This document shows positions 47,248-59,151 of a stretch of 64,000 nt of DNA, one piece after another. Numbering within the stretch: position 1 is the first letter of the stretch; each line of letters starts with the position of its first letter. The notes below the pieces were generated by a model. The model saw nothing but the letters and a program-made list of their open reading frames with translations. It searched no databases and was not told the origin of the DNA. The stretch is from Acanthaster planci (taxonomy: Eukaryota; Echinodermata; Asteroidea; Valvatida; Acanthasteridae), in assembly GCF_001949145.1 (NCBI RefSeq), contig NW_019091424.1, positions 1,338,104-1,402,103 on the forward strand, given 5' to 3'. The translations under genes were made by a program, and so were the position numbers.

Positions 47248-47796
47248 GGACCGAGCAAGCGAGCAGGCAGCCAATAACAACTCAAGCTGGTCCTGCCATG
47301 GCATCAGTTGAAAATTGGCGTTTAAATAATGCATGATGTAATGCAAAAACATGCAAAATTACCATTGATTAGCGACTTCACTTTCCCTAGAAATTTTGAT
47401 ATTTTCTTAATAAAGTATCCACTTACCCAGCTTAAAACCATTCCACAAACCACATGGTTACCTCCCGCTGAATGAGTATTGTTAACAACAAATTGCGTTG
47501 GATACCAGGAAGTTTGGCTTAGGTGCAGCAAATACTAAGATGGCAGCCGTGTGCACAAATGGCGAGATATGAATATCATTTGTTAATTTTTGGGTGGTTT
47601 TTTTGTTAATTTTGTTAGTGACTGAGAGAATCGAAGAAACAAAGAGATAGCAGATGAAAAATCCTATTCAAAGTATTCTTAGAGTTCGCTGACTTTCTTC
47701 CTCTAATTACGCTTGACTGTTTTTCTAATAAGATTTATTATATTTATCTATAAAAGTAGACTAAGAGCGGACAGTGTGCAAATATCGTATGACGTC

Positions 47797-48205
47797 NNNN
47801 NNNNNNNNNNNNNNNNNNNNNNNNNNNNNNNNNNNNNNNNNNNNNNNNNNNNNNNNNNNNNNNNNNNNNNNNNNNNNNNNNNNNNNNNNNNNNNNNNNNN
47901 NNNNNNNNNNNNNNNNNNNNNNNNNNNNNNNNNNNNNNNNNNNNNNNNNNNNNNNNNNNNNNNNNNNNNNNNNNNNNNNNNNNNNNNNNNNNNNNNNNNN
48001 NNNNNNNNNNNNNNNNNNNNNNNNNNNNNNNNNNNNNNNNNNNNNNNNNNNNNNNNNNNNNNNNNNNNNNNNNNNNNNNNNNNNNNNNNNNNNNNNNNNN
48101 NNNNNNNNNNNNNNNNNNNNNNNNNNNNNNNNNNNNNNNNNNNNNNNNNNNNNNNNNNNNNNNNNNNNNNNNNNNNNNNNNNNNNNNNNNNNNNNNNNNN
48201 NNNNN
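47797..48205. other. Assembly gap (409 N)
   Basis: An unbroken run of N. Reading frames drawn across it have no meaning. Additional array sequence could be missing here. Confidence 0.99.
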
Positions 48206-48713
48206 GCAAAGAAAATGGCAGTTGGATACTTTTGGAAGAATGGAGGGCTTGCATGGTGCGCCATCACGGAGGGCCGTTTTCGTTTTGTAAATTTCAGTGT
48301 CAATGAGGTACGTTGCGTCTTACATGGCGCACTGTGCAAGTACTGTACATGTATATAGATGACTTTCTTGCTGAGTCACCGCGTCATAGTTACCAAATGG
48401 GCAGCTTTAATTGCTATTTTGTAACGATATAAGCACTCACATTTCACATTTGATGAAGGTTTGCAGACGTGACGTTTAATTTTAGAAACGCTTATAAATT
48501 AAACCATTTTAATGTATACAGAGATTGTTGTATTCTTTTTTTTCTTTCTATAAAAATTAAACTCTGATCATAAGGGATTCCCATCATTTGTCCATATCGT
48601 TTCGCTGTTTTCCTTGATGATGAACTGTTATATCAGTTCTCTGTAGATATCTGCCAAACGTCCGCAGAACTATTTTTAAAATGTTTTTTTTTTGCGTTGG
48701 GGAGATGTTAATT

Positions 48714-48932
48714 TATATAACGGGTTTTGGCCTTACCCAATGTATATATATTAATAAACACTGTATGCCCAGTGCTTGTCCGAGAGCTTGCGAAAAAAGT
48801 CATAAGCAGGAGGTCGTGGGTTCGAGTTCCACCCTAATAAGCTTATGACTTTTTTCGCAAGCTCTCGGACAAGCACTGAGCATACAGTGTTTATTAATAT
48901 ATACGTTGGGTAAGGGCAAAACCCATTACATA
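48714..48932. mobile_element. Near-perfect palindrome with a tRNA-like T-arm at its centre
   Basis: The ~90-bp arms (TGCTTGTCCGAGAGCTTGCG then AAAAAAGTCATAAGC on the left and its inverse on the right) are nearly identical. The unpaired centre (48808-48840) contains GTGGG-TTCGAGT-TCCAC, a 5-bp stem with a 7-base loop exactly like a tRNA T-arm. It contains a near-match to the B box. Only one T-arm is present, so the element is one tRNA-derived SINE unit whose body has been mirrored. A single-armed relative is at 17971-18095. Confidence 0.75.
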
Positions 48933-49200
48933 AGTCCTCCGAACTGTTTGAAAATCATGCTCTGCATCACATCTTTGTTGTCGACGGGGGCGCTTTCAAG
49001 TTGAGATGTCACACCGCCCTCAGTTCATGGGAGTTCCAAGATGAGCGAAATGCCGGTCGCAAAACTAACTCAACATTTCTGCGGATTTCTGTGGAACACC
49101 AAGTTGAGATTCCGTAAAAGTGACTTTCCGTGGCTTACGTGCACGTTCAGCACCATTGCAAGTTAGGTTTAGCTACTGAAGAGTTAAGTGTAAATCTACG

Positions 49201-49950
49201 GTACTACGGGGCTCTGTGCGTGCCATCCGACTGGTTCAGATACCGAAATAATTTGTCTTATTAAGTCGATTTATAAAGCGTATTTAGTCGATTTAACGAG
49301 ATAATTGATTTAGTCAAGTCCACTTCCTAATTCTAGCAAGTTGACTTCGCGAGGCATTTTATGAAATCAAGTCTGCTTCTGAAGTTCCCTGTATCGACTT
49401 GGCGAGATAATTTATGTAGTTAAGGTGACCTCCTAATTCACGTGAGTCGACTCAGCGAGGTAATTTATATCATCAAGTCCACTTCTGGAATTCGGTATGT
49501 CGACTCGGAGAGATACACGGAGCTGCACTTCCAGAGCTTCGTAATTATCTTTCCAAGACCTTAAACATTCAGGAAGTCGGATTGACTTCATAACTTTTCT
49601 CTCCAAGTCGTCTTCCCACAATCGTAAAGTTGACTTGACAACATAAATTATTTCGCTGAGTTGACATCACGAATTCCAAAAGCAGACTTGATGGCATAAA
49701 TTATCTCGCCAAGTCGTCTCGCCAATTAAAGGAGTCGACTTAACTATATAAATAATCTCACCAAGTCGACACAGGGAATTCCGGAAGTAGACTTGATGTC
49801 ATGAAATATCTTGCCAAGTCGACTTGCTACTACTTGGAAGTCAACTTGACAGCATCGTGTATCTCGTTAAATCGACTAAATACCCCTTATAAGTCGACTC
49901 AATAAGATAAATTATCTTGGTATCTCAGCAAGTCGGAGAGCGCCGTATAA
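49201..49950. mobile_element. Foldback element with ~340-bp tandem-repeat arms
   Basis: The left half contains recurring AAGTCGACT(T/C)(G/A)GCGAGATAATTTAT units with spacers such as CATCAAGTCCACTTC. The right half (from about 49575) contains the same units inverted (ATAAATTATCTCGCCAAGTCG, GACTTGATGGCAT). The outermost sequences also pair (CCGACT...AGATACC...AATTTGTCTTATT against its inverse near 49890-49945). Long inverted arms made of short repeats are the hallmark of foldback (FB/TU-type) transposons. No coding region is seen inside. Confidence 0.75.
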
Positions 49951-50397
49951 AGCAGTTATGTTGCTGGTCATTGCGTAAAACGCTACGAACGTCACCTTGG
50001 CCCAGAAACCTTTCTAGGGTGCGTTGGTTGACATCGTGTGATGCTGCCAGTTATTCATAGTAAACAAGGCCATATTTTGGTACGTCATGGTACCAGTCAA
50101 AACAGATTGTATAAGCTCTAGAATTTCAATGAGATCACCAACATAACAGAAGAAGTCACTATTCACAAACGGAAACTGGCGCTCTCTAAAAAATGCCAAA
50201 AGCAACAAAGCAATTGTCTGCGCTCGCCCGCGTGACGTTCTGAATGCGTGTGTGAAGAGTTTTGATTGAGTGCGGTATGCCAGTGTGCATCAGCCGATTG
50301 AGAATCCGCCATATTGATTGGATTTGAGTTTTGGCACAAGTCTGTCTTCGGTGTCCTGTACATTGCCGCTGAGCCGACTCGTCTTGAGGGCGGAAGG

Positions 50398-53083
50398 ATG
50401 GTGAAGTTAGCCGTGAGCACTTCGACGGAGGTGCACGGAGGTAAAATGCCTCTTCAACAGAAAGAACCGCTCTCGGATGGCTCGGTCAAAGTTCCCGTAA
50501 GTCAGTGGAATGGTTTCACTACTACTAGGATAAAACTAGTTCAGAAAAACATCAGTTCATAAGAAGCGATCACACTGTGCTCGAAAGAACGAGGGCACTT
50601 TAGCTGGAAATGCAATTCGCGGATAGACAAAAGTTACCTCGTGTAGGCCTAGTTCATAACAGAAAAATTGCCAGCCTATATCGGGCTGAGATGTGTGTAT
50701 TTGCAACCATGCCGTGTGCAGTTGATGGCGTTATAAAGTTTAACTTCTTGCTGTTGTCACTAACAGAGATACAAAATTTCTGGGAAAGGGTTCCCCCAAA
50801 CGGACGCCACTCGACACCCAGCGCACAAACTCTATGAGACTGGTCTGAAAACTTGTGTTTTCTCAGTAAACGACTTGGTATTTTGGCTCCTAAATTGAAA
50901 TTTGCTGGACATGGTTTTGCTCTCTGATGGATAAAAGGTTACTTTAAGGAAAGTACTGGCGTCCGTATAAGGAACTCTTCCCCCGGGAAAAATTTTTCTC
51001 TAGCTTTCTATCTTACTAAAAAATCATCCAATCTAATTCGGAAACAAATAGTCCTACGTCAAACTTTTTATTTTAAGTTTAAGTTAAAAAATAAATAAGA
51101 TAAAAAAAATTAATGGATCTCATAAGCAGACCGTAACTTGTGTCTCATCTGTTCGTCTTGGATTATTGTCTGGAATGGTTTTTCTCTGCGAAACTCCGTG
51201 AATGTACAGTGCATTTCCTTTCACTGTGATCCGCCTGCTCGCACGAATCGACAGGTGGAAAGAGAGACTGTGGTGCACATGAGACAGGCCGATAGACGCT
51301 GCACCAGACGGCAGTGGTTGGGAGTCGGTATCGCCTTCTTCATCCTGCTGGTCGCGTGCGGCACGCTGGCCGGCTACTACTTCAAGAAACACTGCGATGG
51401 ATGCCAGCTCCAGGAACTTGAAGTAAGAAAAATGAAATTCATTTCGGAAAGAGTTCCATAATACGGACGTCACTTGACACCTTGTGGGCAAACCCTTTGG
51501 GGCTAATCAGAAAATTTCTGTTTTCTAAGTTAACGAATTGGCCCTTTTCCTTGTAAATTGAACTGCTCCGGACATGTTTTTACTTTCTGATGGCTAATAG
51601 GTCATTGGAGTGAAAAATTACTGGCTTCCATAATGTAGAACTCTTCCCTTACGGTTGCTCTTCAAAAGCATTCGTAACGGACATGGTGGTCAGCCGGACA
51701 TGATTTTAGACATTTGCCTCTGCGAATATCATTCTCATGAGCACAGGCTTGTTTCACAAACGTAGTACAGCCATGATTCCTTTGCTGTTAAGAAAACCGT
51801 TGTTTAGACAAATGTGCCTTTTTAAACCAGTACAATTAACCCTTTTGAGCTGGAGTTTTGTTGGTTTCCTGGACTGTTATTCATTTTGCCTCTCACAGTG
51901 TCTCTGAAGCTGCTTTCAGAGAGGGAAAAAACACTATGTGGACGTGTGCAAGTCCACACAATATCATTTTATAACCGTAGGTAATGCGGACTTCTTTTTG
52001 TGCCGAGGTCCACGTTTACCCTTGCATTTCCCAGGATATATTTTTCGAGGACATGATTTTCGTCCCCATAAGTCTCCTATAAGAAATTATTGTCCCCTTT
52101 ATGTAGAAAAGCTCTACACACACCAAGATTTGCATCCTTCTCCGCACTATTATACAGGAATATCGATTTCACCACACCCACCGCACGGATGAGACGAAAG
52201 ACAGGGGCTGGGAGAGTGGTGAGCGCGGAGGTCACAGTGGTGGAGGCCAGAAGAAAGACGGCAGTCGAGAGGGTGACGACGGCAGTCGAAGCATGGGAAA
52301 CAGGGAGAGTAACGGTGTGAAGAACAGCCGGACCAAGTCCCCGGTCGGTGACAAGAGCGGTGGCCGTAAGGGCAACGACGGCAGCCGCCGACGCACCGGT
52401 CACCGCCATCCGGACCGCCAAGGGGGAAGCAAAAAGCACCCAGGAAAAACCCCACCCGAAGGTAACCATTGTCTAACCAAAGTCGCTTAGAAGGTCGACC
52501 CACTTCAAGGGTTTCGTGCAGCTGAACAGACACGGCCTTTTTAATAATCGGAAAAAACATTTTCCTGTTTCAAACTCTGCCCGAAAGTGCCCAGTTTGTG
52601 GGCAGGATGCCGTACATTCGGTTCTAACCCATCGTGTATGGCGCCCTCTACTATCTGCCTTATTTCAATTAAACGTGGCGGAATCCGCGCAAACCACTCG
52701 TGTCACCACGGCAACCTGGCCGGCCATAATTTGAATACCATGGAAATGTTTCCAGAATGTTTGAGTTTTGAGTCGAGGTTTGATTCCAAAAAACTGCAGG
52801 GACACCGCAGGTGGAATTCTGATTGCATCTGTCAATATGCTCGTCCACATCTCTTCCTAGTGATTCAAATTTCAAGGGTAAATTTGCCTGCCTGTGCGCG
52901 TGCGCATTGCGACCTTAGTAACCGTTTCCAATTCTGGCCATCGGTGTAAGACTTCCTTTCTCTAACGAGGGAAACCCTGCATCCATCCGAACGGTTTCTG
53001 TTCCTTTGCAATCAGGCCGTGCCAGTCCAGGAGGCGACGTCGATGGTCACCCGAGGCCGAAGCACCACTACCCGCTGCCTTAA
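50398..53083 (+). CDS. Array gene E: single-pass membrane protein with basic Gly/Arg/Lys tail
   Basis: The exons are 50398-50496, 51255-51422, 52158-52461 and 53016-53083, giving 212 residues. Exon 1 reads MVKLAVSTSTEVHGGKMPL through SVKVP. Exon 2 has DRRCTRRQ, a helix at ~54-75 with ACGTLAGYY, then KKHCDGCQLQELE. Exon 3 starts EYRFHHTHRTDETK and then is Gly with Lys/Arg/Ser/Asp (GGQKKDGSREGDDGSRSMG, RRRTGHRHPDRQGG). Exon 4 ends GHPRPKHHYPLP. The exon phases are identical to the others, but the tail is strongly basic instead of Asp/His rich, a marked change in chemistry at the same exon position. AATAAA lies at 53522-53527. Function unknown. Confidence 0.8.
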
Positions 53084-53571
53084 TTAAGCCTCTAGTGTCT
53101 GACTGGAGCGGTGCCCCTCGTCACAGCAGAGAACCTGGCTGTTACATTTCCAGAGGGCTCATCGATAATTGATTGACCATGTGGACAAGATACACAACGG
53201 GTGTTTTACATCAGGGCTGCCCCATACACAATCAGCATTAGTAATCAGTATCAGTGTTTTGGTATATGGCGGTGGAGAGAAAATTTTATGCTAAATCCTT
53301 TTTTGAACTCAAGTTATAAATTCTACTTTAGTTAAGCAAGCATTGTGACTGATTATCAGATATATTATCCACCACTATTTTACCATACTTTTATTTATCA
53401 ATATAACATTTAAACCAAATATCATATGGTACTTTGCTGGACATATATCTTTATATTAAAAGGCAAATGATGTTTCTATACTTTCCAGAAACAAATTCAT
53501 GTTTTGCAACAACTCAGCTGAAATAAACCAACCGTTTGTTTTTTTTCATTTCATTTATTAAGTTAAGTTAA

Positions 53572-53633
53572 CCCTAACAGTCCCAAATCCTCCGATTTCA
53601 GTAGGATTTTACATACACCCTAGGGGGTTAGGG
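53572..53633. mobile_element. 62-bp TTAA-flanked mini-element, copy 1
   Basis: TTAA (53568-53571), then CCCTAAC...GTTAGGG, then TTAA (53634-53637). The interior includes AATCCTCCGATTTCA. A second copy of the same 62-bp length lies inverted at 61515-61576. TTAA target duplication plus CCC...GGG ends is the pattern of piggyBac-type elements. Confidence 0.65.
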
Positions 53634-53666
53634 TTAATAATTAAGTTAAGTCAATTAAAGTTAGTT

Positions 53667-53819
53667 CTCGGTCTGTAATAGGGGTTTGTACACGGCGGCC
53701 ATCTCCCCTGTCAGTGTTTTTGTTCCGTAAGGATACGCATGAGTAGACTTTGTGCATATCCCCCACAACAAAAGCACTGACCAGGAAGATGGCTGCCCTG
53801 CATAACTGTAGCCTATGAG
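53667..53819. mobile_element. Hairpin MITE, family 2 (copy 2)
   Basis: The left arm GGCGGCCATCTCCCCTGTCA then GTGTTTTTGTTCC pairs with the right arm AACAAAAGCACTGACCAGGA then AGATGGCTGCCC. It shares its arms with 23005-23135. The end points are approximate. Confidence 0.6.
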
Positions 53820-55075
53820 TGAGGTGCTGGGTTCAGTACTAATTGTAATGGGGGGAGGTCTGTCGCCTTAATTAAAGTATTTCGCGTGTTTTTCTTTTCT
53901 TTTTTTAATTGATTCAAGTTACTGAAAAACTCAACCGTTGGGGGCGACATTGATAAACTGGCGACTGTTACGAGTCAACCAACCTCATCATAATAGTCAC
54001 CCGACAAGGGGGGAAATATATGTACTTCCCAGGTCTTTCCAGTGACGAGCACTGTTTCAAAAAGTTCACTGCCTTGTCAAAAACGCTACTTTTAAAAAAG
54101 AAGTTGTGGGGTCTTTAGGATGCTCAAAAACTCAAAAATGATAGTAATAATAAACCCTGACTATGGCAGTTTTCCTTCGCAAATGGACGTGTGTAAGTTA
54201 GTTTATTTAACTTATGAATAAAATATACCTTTTTTCTAATACTTAACAGGATGTTCTGGTGGCTGCTAAATATTAGTTTTTAACTCCATTCCCAATTTTT
54301 TTCGGCTTAAACAATGTAAAATTTTCTGTCGAGGTTTGGGCAAGAAATCATGAATCTTTTGTGCGAAAAGTGCGATAAAAAGGGGAGGGGGTTGTTCAGT
54401 CTTCGAAGTGGTGCACCTCCCCTGGACTGAATACCGTCGATGGGGAAATTTTCCTGCCTCACCACGATCAAAATATAGCTTCAGCCTCACGTGCAAGCAT
54501 CACATGTTTCTGTGGCAGCGAAAGTGAATACTGAAGCATCGTTATAGTCTTGGACAAATCCCTAGCATCCTGGTATGGTATCACACTGGCGGGAACCGTC
54601 CACATCCCAGTAGGTTAGGCCTAAACCTAAACTGAAGCGTCAAGCTGCCCCGGTCATGTTTTGGCTGCCGTAGAGCGGGTTTTTCAATCTCTCAACCGAT
54701 TCACCTGAGAGCTAGAGAGAGTTTGTTTGAACCCGGTTTTCTCAGCGTGTTGTGGTTGCAGGGTGACAGGGTTATTCAAACCCAAAACACCAATACAAAA
54801 ATCCCCAAGCACAGCTACAAACGAAAATGCGATTATGTTGTTATGACTTGCGCTGTCAGTGTCAATAATAATCCCAGTGCGCAGAGACTTGTGGGTAGAT
54901 TTGCTGCAGTCCGTCTTGCGTTTGACTTTCCGTCGCAAAAAAACAAGACCGTAAAGATTCTGTATTCAACCACGGAAGAATTTATTTCCTTCCTCCCTTA
55001 GTGCTTTTGAAACTTTATGTTCTTGTGGATTTGAAGTTTCTGTATTTCTTGGAACAGGTGATAATCGTTTCATAC

Positions 55076-55283
55076 TAGTCGGGTTCGTAAGTGATTTCGT
55101 CACAAAGGCGGACGTGCCACGATTCGCAGGCTCCCATGGGACGATCGCAGAAGTTGCGCGTTAACTTCCGTTTCCATGGCTCCACATAAACGGCGATCAA
55201 TGCATGTAACCCTATGTGCAGTGCACGTGTACATTGGGCGTGGTTTAACTGAATTGACGTCACACTTACGAACCGGATAACTA
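55076..55283. mobile_element. Inverted-repeat element (CGGTTCGTAAGTG ends)
   Basis: The left end TAGTCGGGTTCGTAAGTGAT and the inverse of the right end, TTATCCGGTTCGTAAGTGTG, form ~25-bp terminal inverted repeats. The interior shares GCGTTAACTTC and GGGCGTGGTT with the truncated copy at 36393-36520. Confidence 0.55.
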
Positions 55284-55935
55284 ACCTAGCCAGCCTATCA
55301 GTACAGGCATTATTCACTATCGTTATTCAGAACACAAAATATGGATAAAGAGAGCTAATATTTCTTCGTTAAACCAAACATTTATAGTCTTTGAAATCAT
55401 TTCCCAACGCCGTTAGAAGTTATAGTGCGGAAGGGGACTCCCATTCATTTCAACTTGCCACTTTGGATGGACTTGCAATCGATCGCAGGCGGTCGACATG
55501 CGCAAGTCTAGGGTTTAGATGTCACGTCAGTGACACGGAGGGGCCTCGGAACAAAATATGTAACCTCAGTATTATAATGACAGTGCGTTACGGGGCGGAA
55601 GAACAGCGCTGTGGAGAGAACCATTATTTGACGGGTTACATCACATAACAACAAAAGACTGTCAAGTCACGTTTGCTGCACACACGTCCCAGCAAGGTTG
55701 ACTGTTTGTGTAATCCACACCTCTGCGCAGTAGAACCTCGGTGAACGACGTACGAGCCGTTTCACTGCGCGAAGTTCCCTACCCGCACTCTGACGGCATT
55801 ACACCGAGTGTGCATCGCATCAGCTCGTGAGGACTGGTAAAACCTCGGTCTTTGGCTTGATCCCTTCACTCACACCTCGCTCTTAGTCGCAGAATTCTCG
55901 TCGTCGCACCAGGGGGATTACTCGAAGACATCGTC

Positions 55936-56034
55936 ATGGTGAAGCCTACGATCTTACCGGAGGGGCAAAAGAAGGAGGCCGTCAAAGACGATAAAGGGAC
56001 GGCGGCCTCTCTGCCTGCGTTCGCCGTTATCCCG
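55936..56034 (+). CDS. Array gene F: first exon only
   Basis: The exon reads MVKPTILPEGQKKEAVKDD through AFAVIP and meets a GTAAGA donor in phase 0. Start context, length (33 codons), the EGQKK motif shared with C/D and the hydrophobic-x-Pro ending all match exon 1 of the other array genes. I found no transmembrane exon of the family type in the following 8 kb, whereas all other first introns are at most ~2.1 kb. F is therefore a remnant, a diverged gene, or one with a very long first intron. An isolated strong acceptor (CTCTGTTTCTTTCCAG at 57716-57731) followed by 12 codons and a stop (SRDRGSSAQAPY) could give a truncated product. Confidence 0.5.
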
Positions 56035-59000
56035 GTAAGAGCCGCACGCACACTGCTTGATTAATTGAATGCTCTGCGTACGGGTACGGTACACTGTTTG
56101 CATGTTGCTGACCGAGGAATATCGACCGCACATTTACAGGCCCACTCGTAAGTAGTCTGCACCGAATGCAGAGCATCCATTTTCCACCATGACGCCACAC
56201 TGTTTCACTGAGATTTTTTTTCTAATGTGTAAAATAGTCGGCACTGTGATTACACCCAGAATGGTGGGGTCACGTGTCGACGTCCGTCCGGCTCTCACGA
56301 AAAATAGTGATTTGGTTAGTGTGGCCATCATGACCATGGAGGTGTTCCTTCCTCCATGGTGTGGCTTTGGTCTCCTTGGGTTGATTTAAATCTACTGTTA
56401 GTTTTGTTTGTTATGTTAATAGGCCCTGTGCCCTAGAGTTTATGATGTACAGTATTTGATGTATAGAACACACAGCAATAATGCATGTCGTCATTGTCGG
56501 GATAGATGTTTTTCTAGCTCTACGGTGGGACCACCACTGTATGTTGCCAACCATGTTTGGTGATGGCAAAGTTGATCATGACGTGGGTTGACCTTCGATG
56601 TTTTGCATTGGCTGATCGTGTCGAAAATTCCTATGTAGACCTACATGTATATGTTTGGGCGAATCAGATGATGGGTAGGGGGAATGATTGTAACCCTGCA
56701 GTGATAGGCAGTTTGACCCGTACGAGCGTTTTTCCTTGACCGCCATGGCTGGACCTGGACGGACCACACCTGACAGGACATTTTGACAGGCAGTTGGGAA
56801 GGGGGGTTGCCTTGAGAGAGGAAGGCGCCCTCTAAGTGGTGATGGGGGCTCTGTAATGTACACACCGCCTTGAGCAAAAACATAAGAGAACTCGGAATTC
56901 GATTGGAGAAAATGCCGGTTCGGGAATCGTGCATTTCATTGCGTCAAGATATGCTATCGGCATTTGGCAAACAGGCGTTGGTGTGGGACGCTATACAGCC
57001 AAGGGCTTGCCCGATTCGGAACTTTTTTAAAAATGATTTTTATAATTATTGACCTCGCAATGGATAGAGATTTTATTATGCGTCTCTGCCGCGTTTTCTC
57101 CCAAAGTCAGTTCGTTTCTGGCCGGCATGATCCTTACATGGAAATGCAAGTTAATCTATGATCTACCAGGAACCACCGCTCGCATGGCCGACGTAGCTGG
57201 TGTTTCGTGCCCCGTTAAATATTCCAGCTTTTGTTTAATTCATGCCTTGTATGCATCGTTGTTGGAGCATCCATATTCTCCGCGTAGCCCTAGCCAACGG
57301 AAATACGTATACCACACTAATTGATGGGTTCGGACCGTACACGTGCAGTCATACGTCCATATACGTCCAGGCCGTGTTCCTATTTCCTTCAAAGAAAGAG
57401 GGACTGTCAGTCGCGAGAAGGAAGCAAATGACCTGTCCAACAATACTTAATCAGCTTTGTACAGGCTGTCTAAAGTCTGTCAACACTCGACAAAATCACC
57501 GAGTATGGTCTTTACAGGTCTGCTTTTCACAAGCCATGACATCACCACTTTTCTGTATTAAATTCAGGACGTCATCATTTGAATATTCCTGAATGCTTAG
57601 GTTATATATTCGCCTCTTTTTGCCACTTCTATTTCGTATCAATTGTGTACAATTTCTCTCTTTTTGGGCCACAAAACCGAAATAACTCTGTGGTTGTTGT
57701 TGTTACAACTGCAGTCTCTGTTTCTTTCCAGTCACGAGATCGGGGCAGTTCTGCACAGGCACCGTACTAAGGCCCAACGCCTGTAGTTATAGAACCCTCG
57801 AGATAAATGACGATAAAAATATCTAGTCTTGAACTCGGAAGGGAAAATCCCTTACTTTCGTAAAGTTATCCAACCCCTGTATTTGTCCGCCTTTGTGAGA
57901 TCCAAATCCGGGAGGCAGCGGTGAGAGGCAAAGATATCACCACTGTACCAACCCGACACTCACAATGAAAAACGACTCGTGCAGTGCAGAGCGGTAACAA
58001 CGGACAGGAAAAGAAGCCGGACTTCGCGATAACCAAAACTTCACGAAAGCCGTCCCCTTCATGCTGACTGACCATAAAATGTTCAAGTCGGAGGATTGTT
58101 CAAAACCAATCTTATCATTGCCCCTGATATACCCGCGCTGCCCTGTCAAAACTTCACATGATAACTGGGCCTCGTTATTCTGGCCCAGAAGATCAGTCTC
58201 GGACGATTGTGGAAAACCAACCTTATTACCTACGCTGGCCATTTTTCTTAATAACCTGGTAGGTTCAGTATTAAATGGTAAACAAGTGAAATTGACTAGC
58301 ACCGGCACTGTTTGCGAAACTCTTTAGCGGAAATTTACTACCCCAAAATTATTGACACTGCTTTCTAAGAACATGCGGGACTGGTTTCAACTGGCTCGGC
58401 CAAACCACAAGGAAGTGTTAGCAAAAGAAATGTCACATTCATTGTTTGCCAGTGATTCTGCTAACTTGGGTCATGGAATCCGGGTTGGGAATGCTGTGTT
58501 ACGACGCGAAGAGATGTCAACAGGGCCCAAGTCTATGGTGACTGCTTACCGCAAGCGAATAATCGGCGCCTACCGTATTTCAGTTTCACTGGTTAGCGAG
58601 GAATTTTGGCTTGTGCGCATGCGTACACCCCGTAACTTAGGATTCTGTGCTTAACGGGTTGGCGCAGAATTTTTCTGCTTGCGAGGCTAGCGCAGAATGG
58701 AGATCTTAAACGCGGAATTCCGCGGTAAGCTGCGCTTAGCTTTCATGGAGCAGCACAAACTTTGCTTAAGCTTGAAAAAACCTTGCTGGACAAATTAGGT
58801 CACCAGCCAAAACTCCATATGATGTGGGCATATTGTTTTGGAATGGTATTCACCCGTCTTTTGGTTAGCATGACAGTAACATTTTGAGCTGGTAACCTTA
58901 GTTTCTTAAAGAAGGTTTTTTGCGCTTAAGCAAATTTTGTGCTTAAGAGCACTCTCTGCTGTTATAGAGAGAGTTACGACATGAAGGTCTCAGCTGTTGG

Positions 59001-59151
59001 AACCAAAATGGTGGGTTATGTGTCAGTGCACAGGGACAGTACACACTTAATGAACAGCCATTTTGGTACCGAAGTCTGAAGTTCGGGCTACTCGCTCTAC
59101 TCGGCACTTCCTTTTTATTTCTACACCCATTACACGTATACGTCTTTGCGG

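Larger units (their letters stand above)
47248..50397. other. Intergenic region D-E with gap and foldback elements
   Basis: This region contains the gene D 3' end, an assembly gap, a tRNA-like palindrome (48714-48932) and a ~750-bp foldback element (49201-49950). The short open frame after the gap (MAVGYFWKNGG, from 48214) ends at a possible GTACGT donor at 48307, but nothing else supports it as an exon. Confidence 0.5.
53084..55935. other. Intergenic region E-F
   Basis: The gene E 3' end is followed by a TTAA-flanked mini-element (53572-53633), a family 2 hairpin MITE (53667-53819) and an inverted-repeat element at 55076-55283. No coding sequence is recognised. No TATA box is evident before gene F. 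Confidence 0.5.

Noticed and set aside
47713-48358. Long frames crossing 47.8-48.2 kb
   Set aside because: They exist only because the run of N contains no stop codons.
53568-53637. Interstitial telomeric repeat
   Set aside because: Only the ends resemble TTAGGG. The whole is a 62-bp element with TTAA duplications and a second copy elsewhere.
57049-57592. Overlapping frames at 57.0-57.6 kb considered as array exon 2 of gene F
   Set aside because: They lack the Cys/basic segment and the phase-0 acceptor/donor pair of the family.
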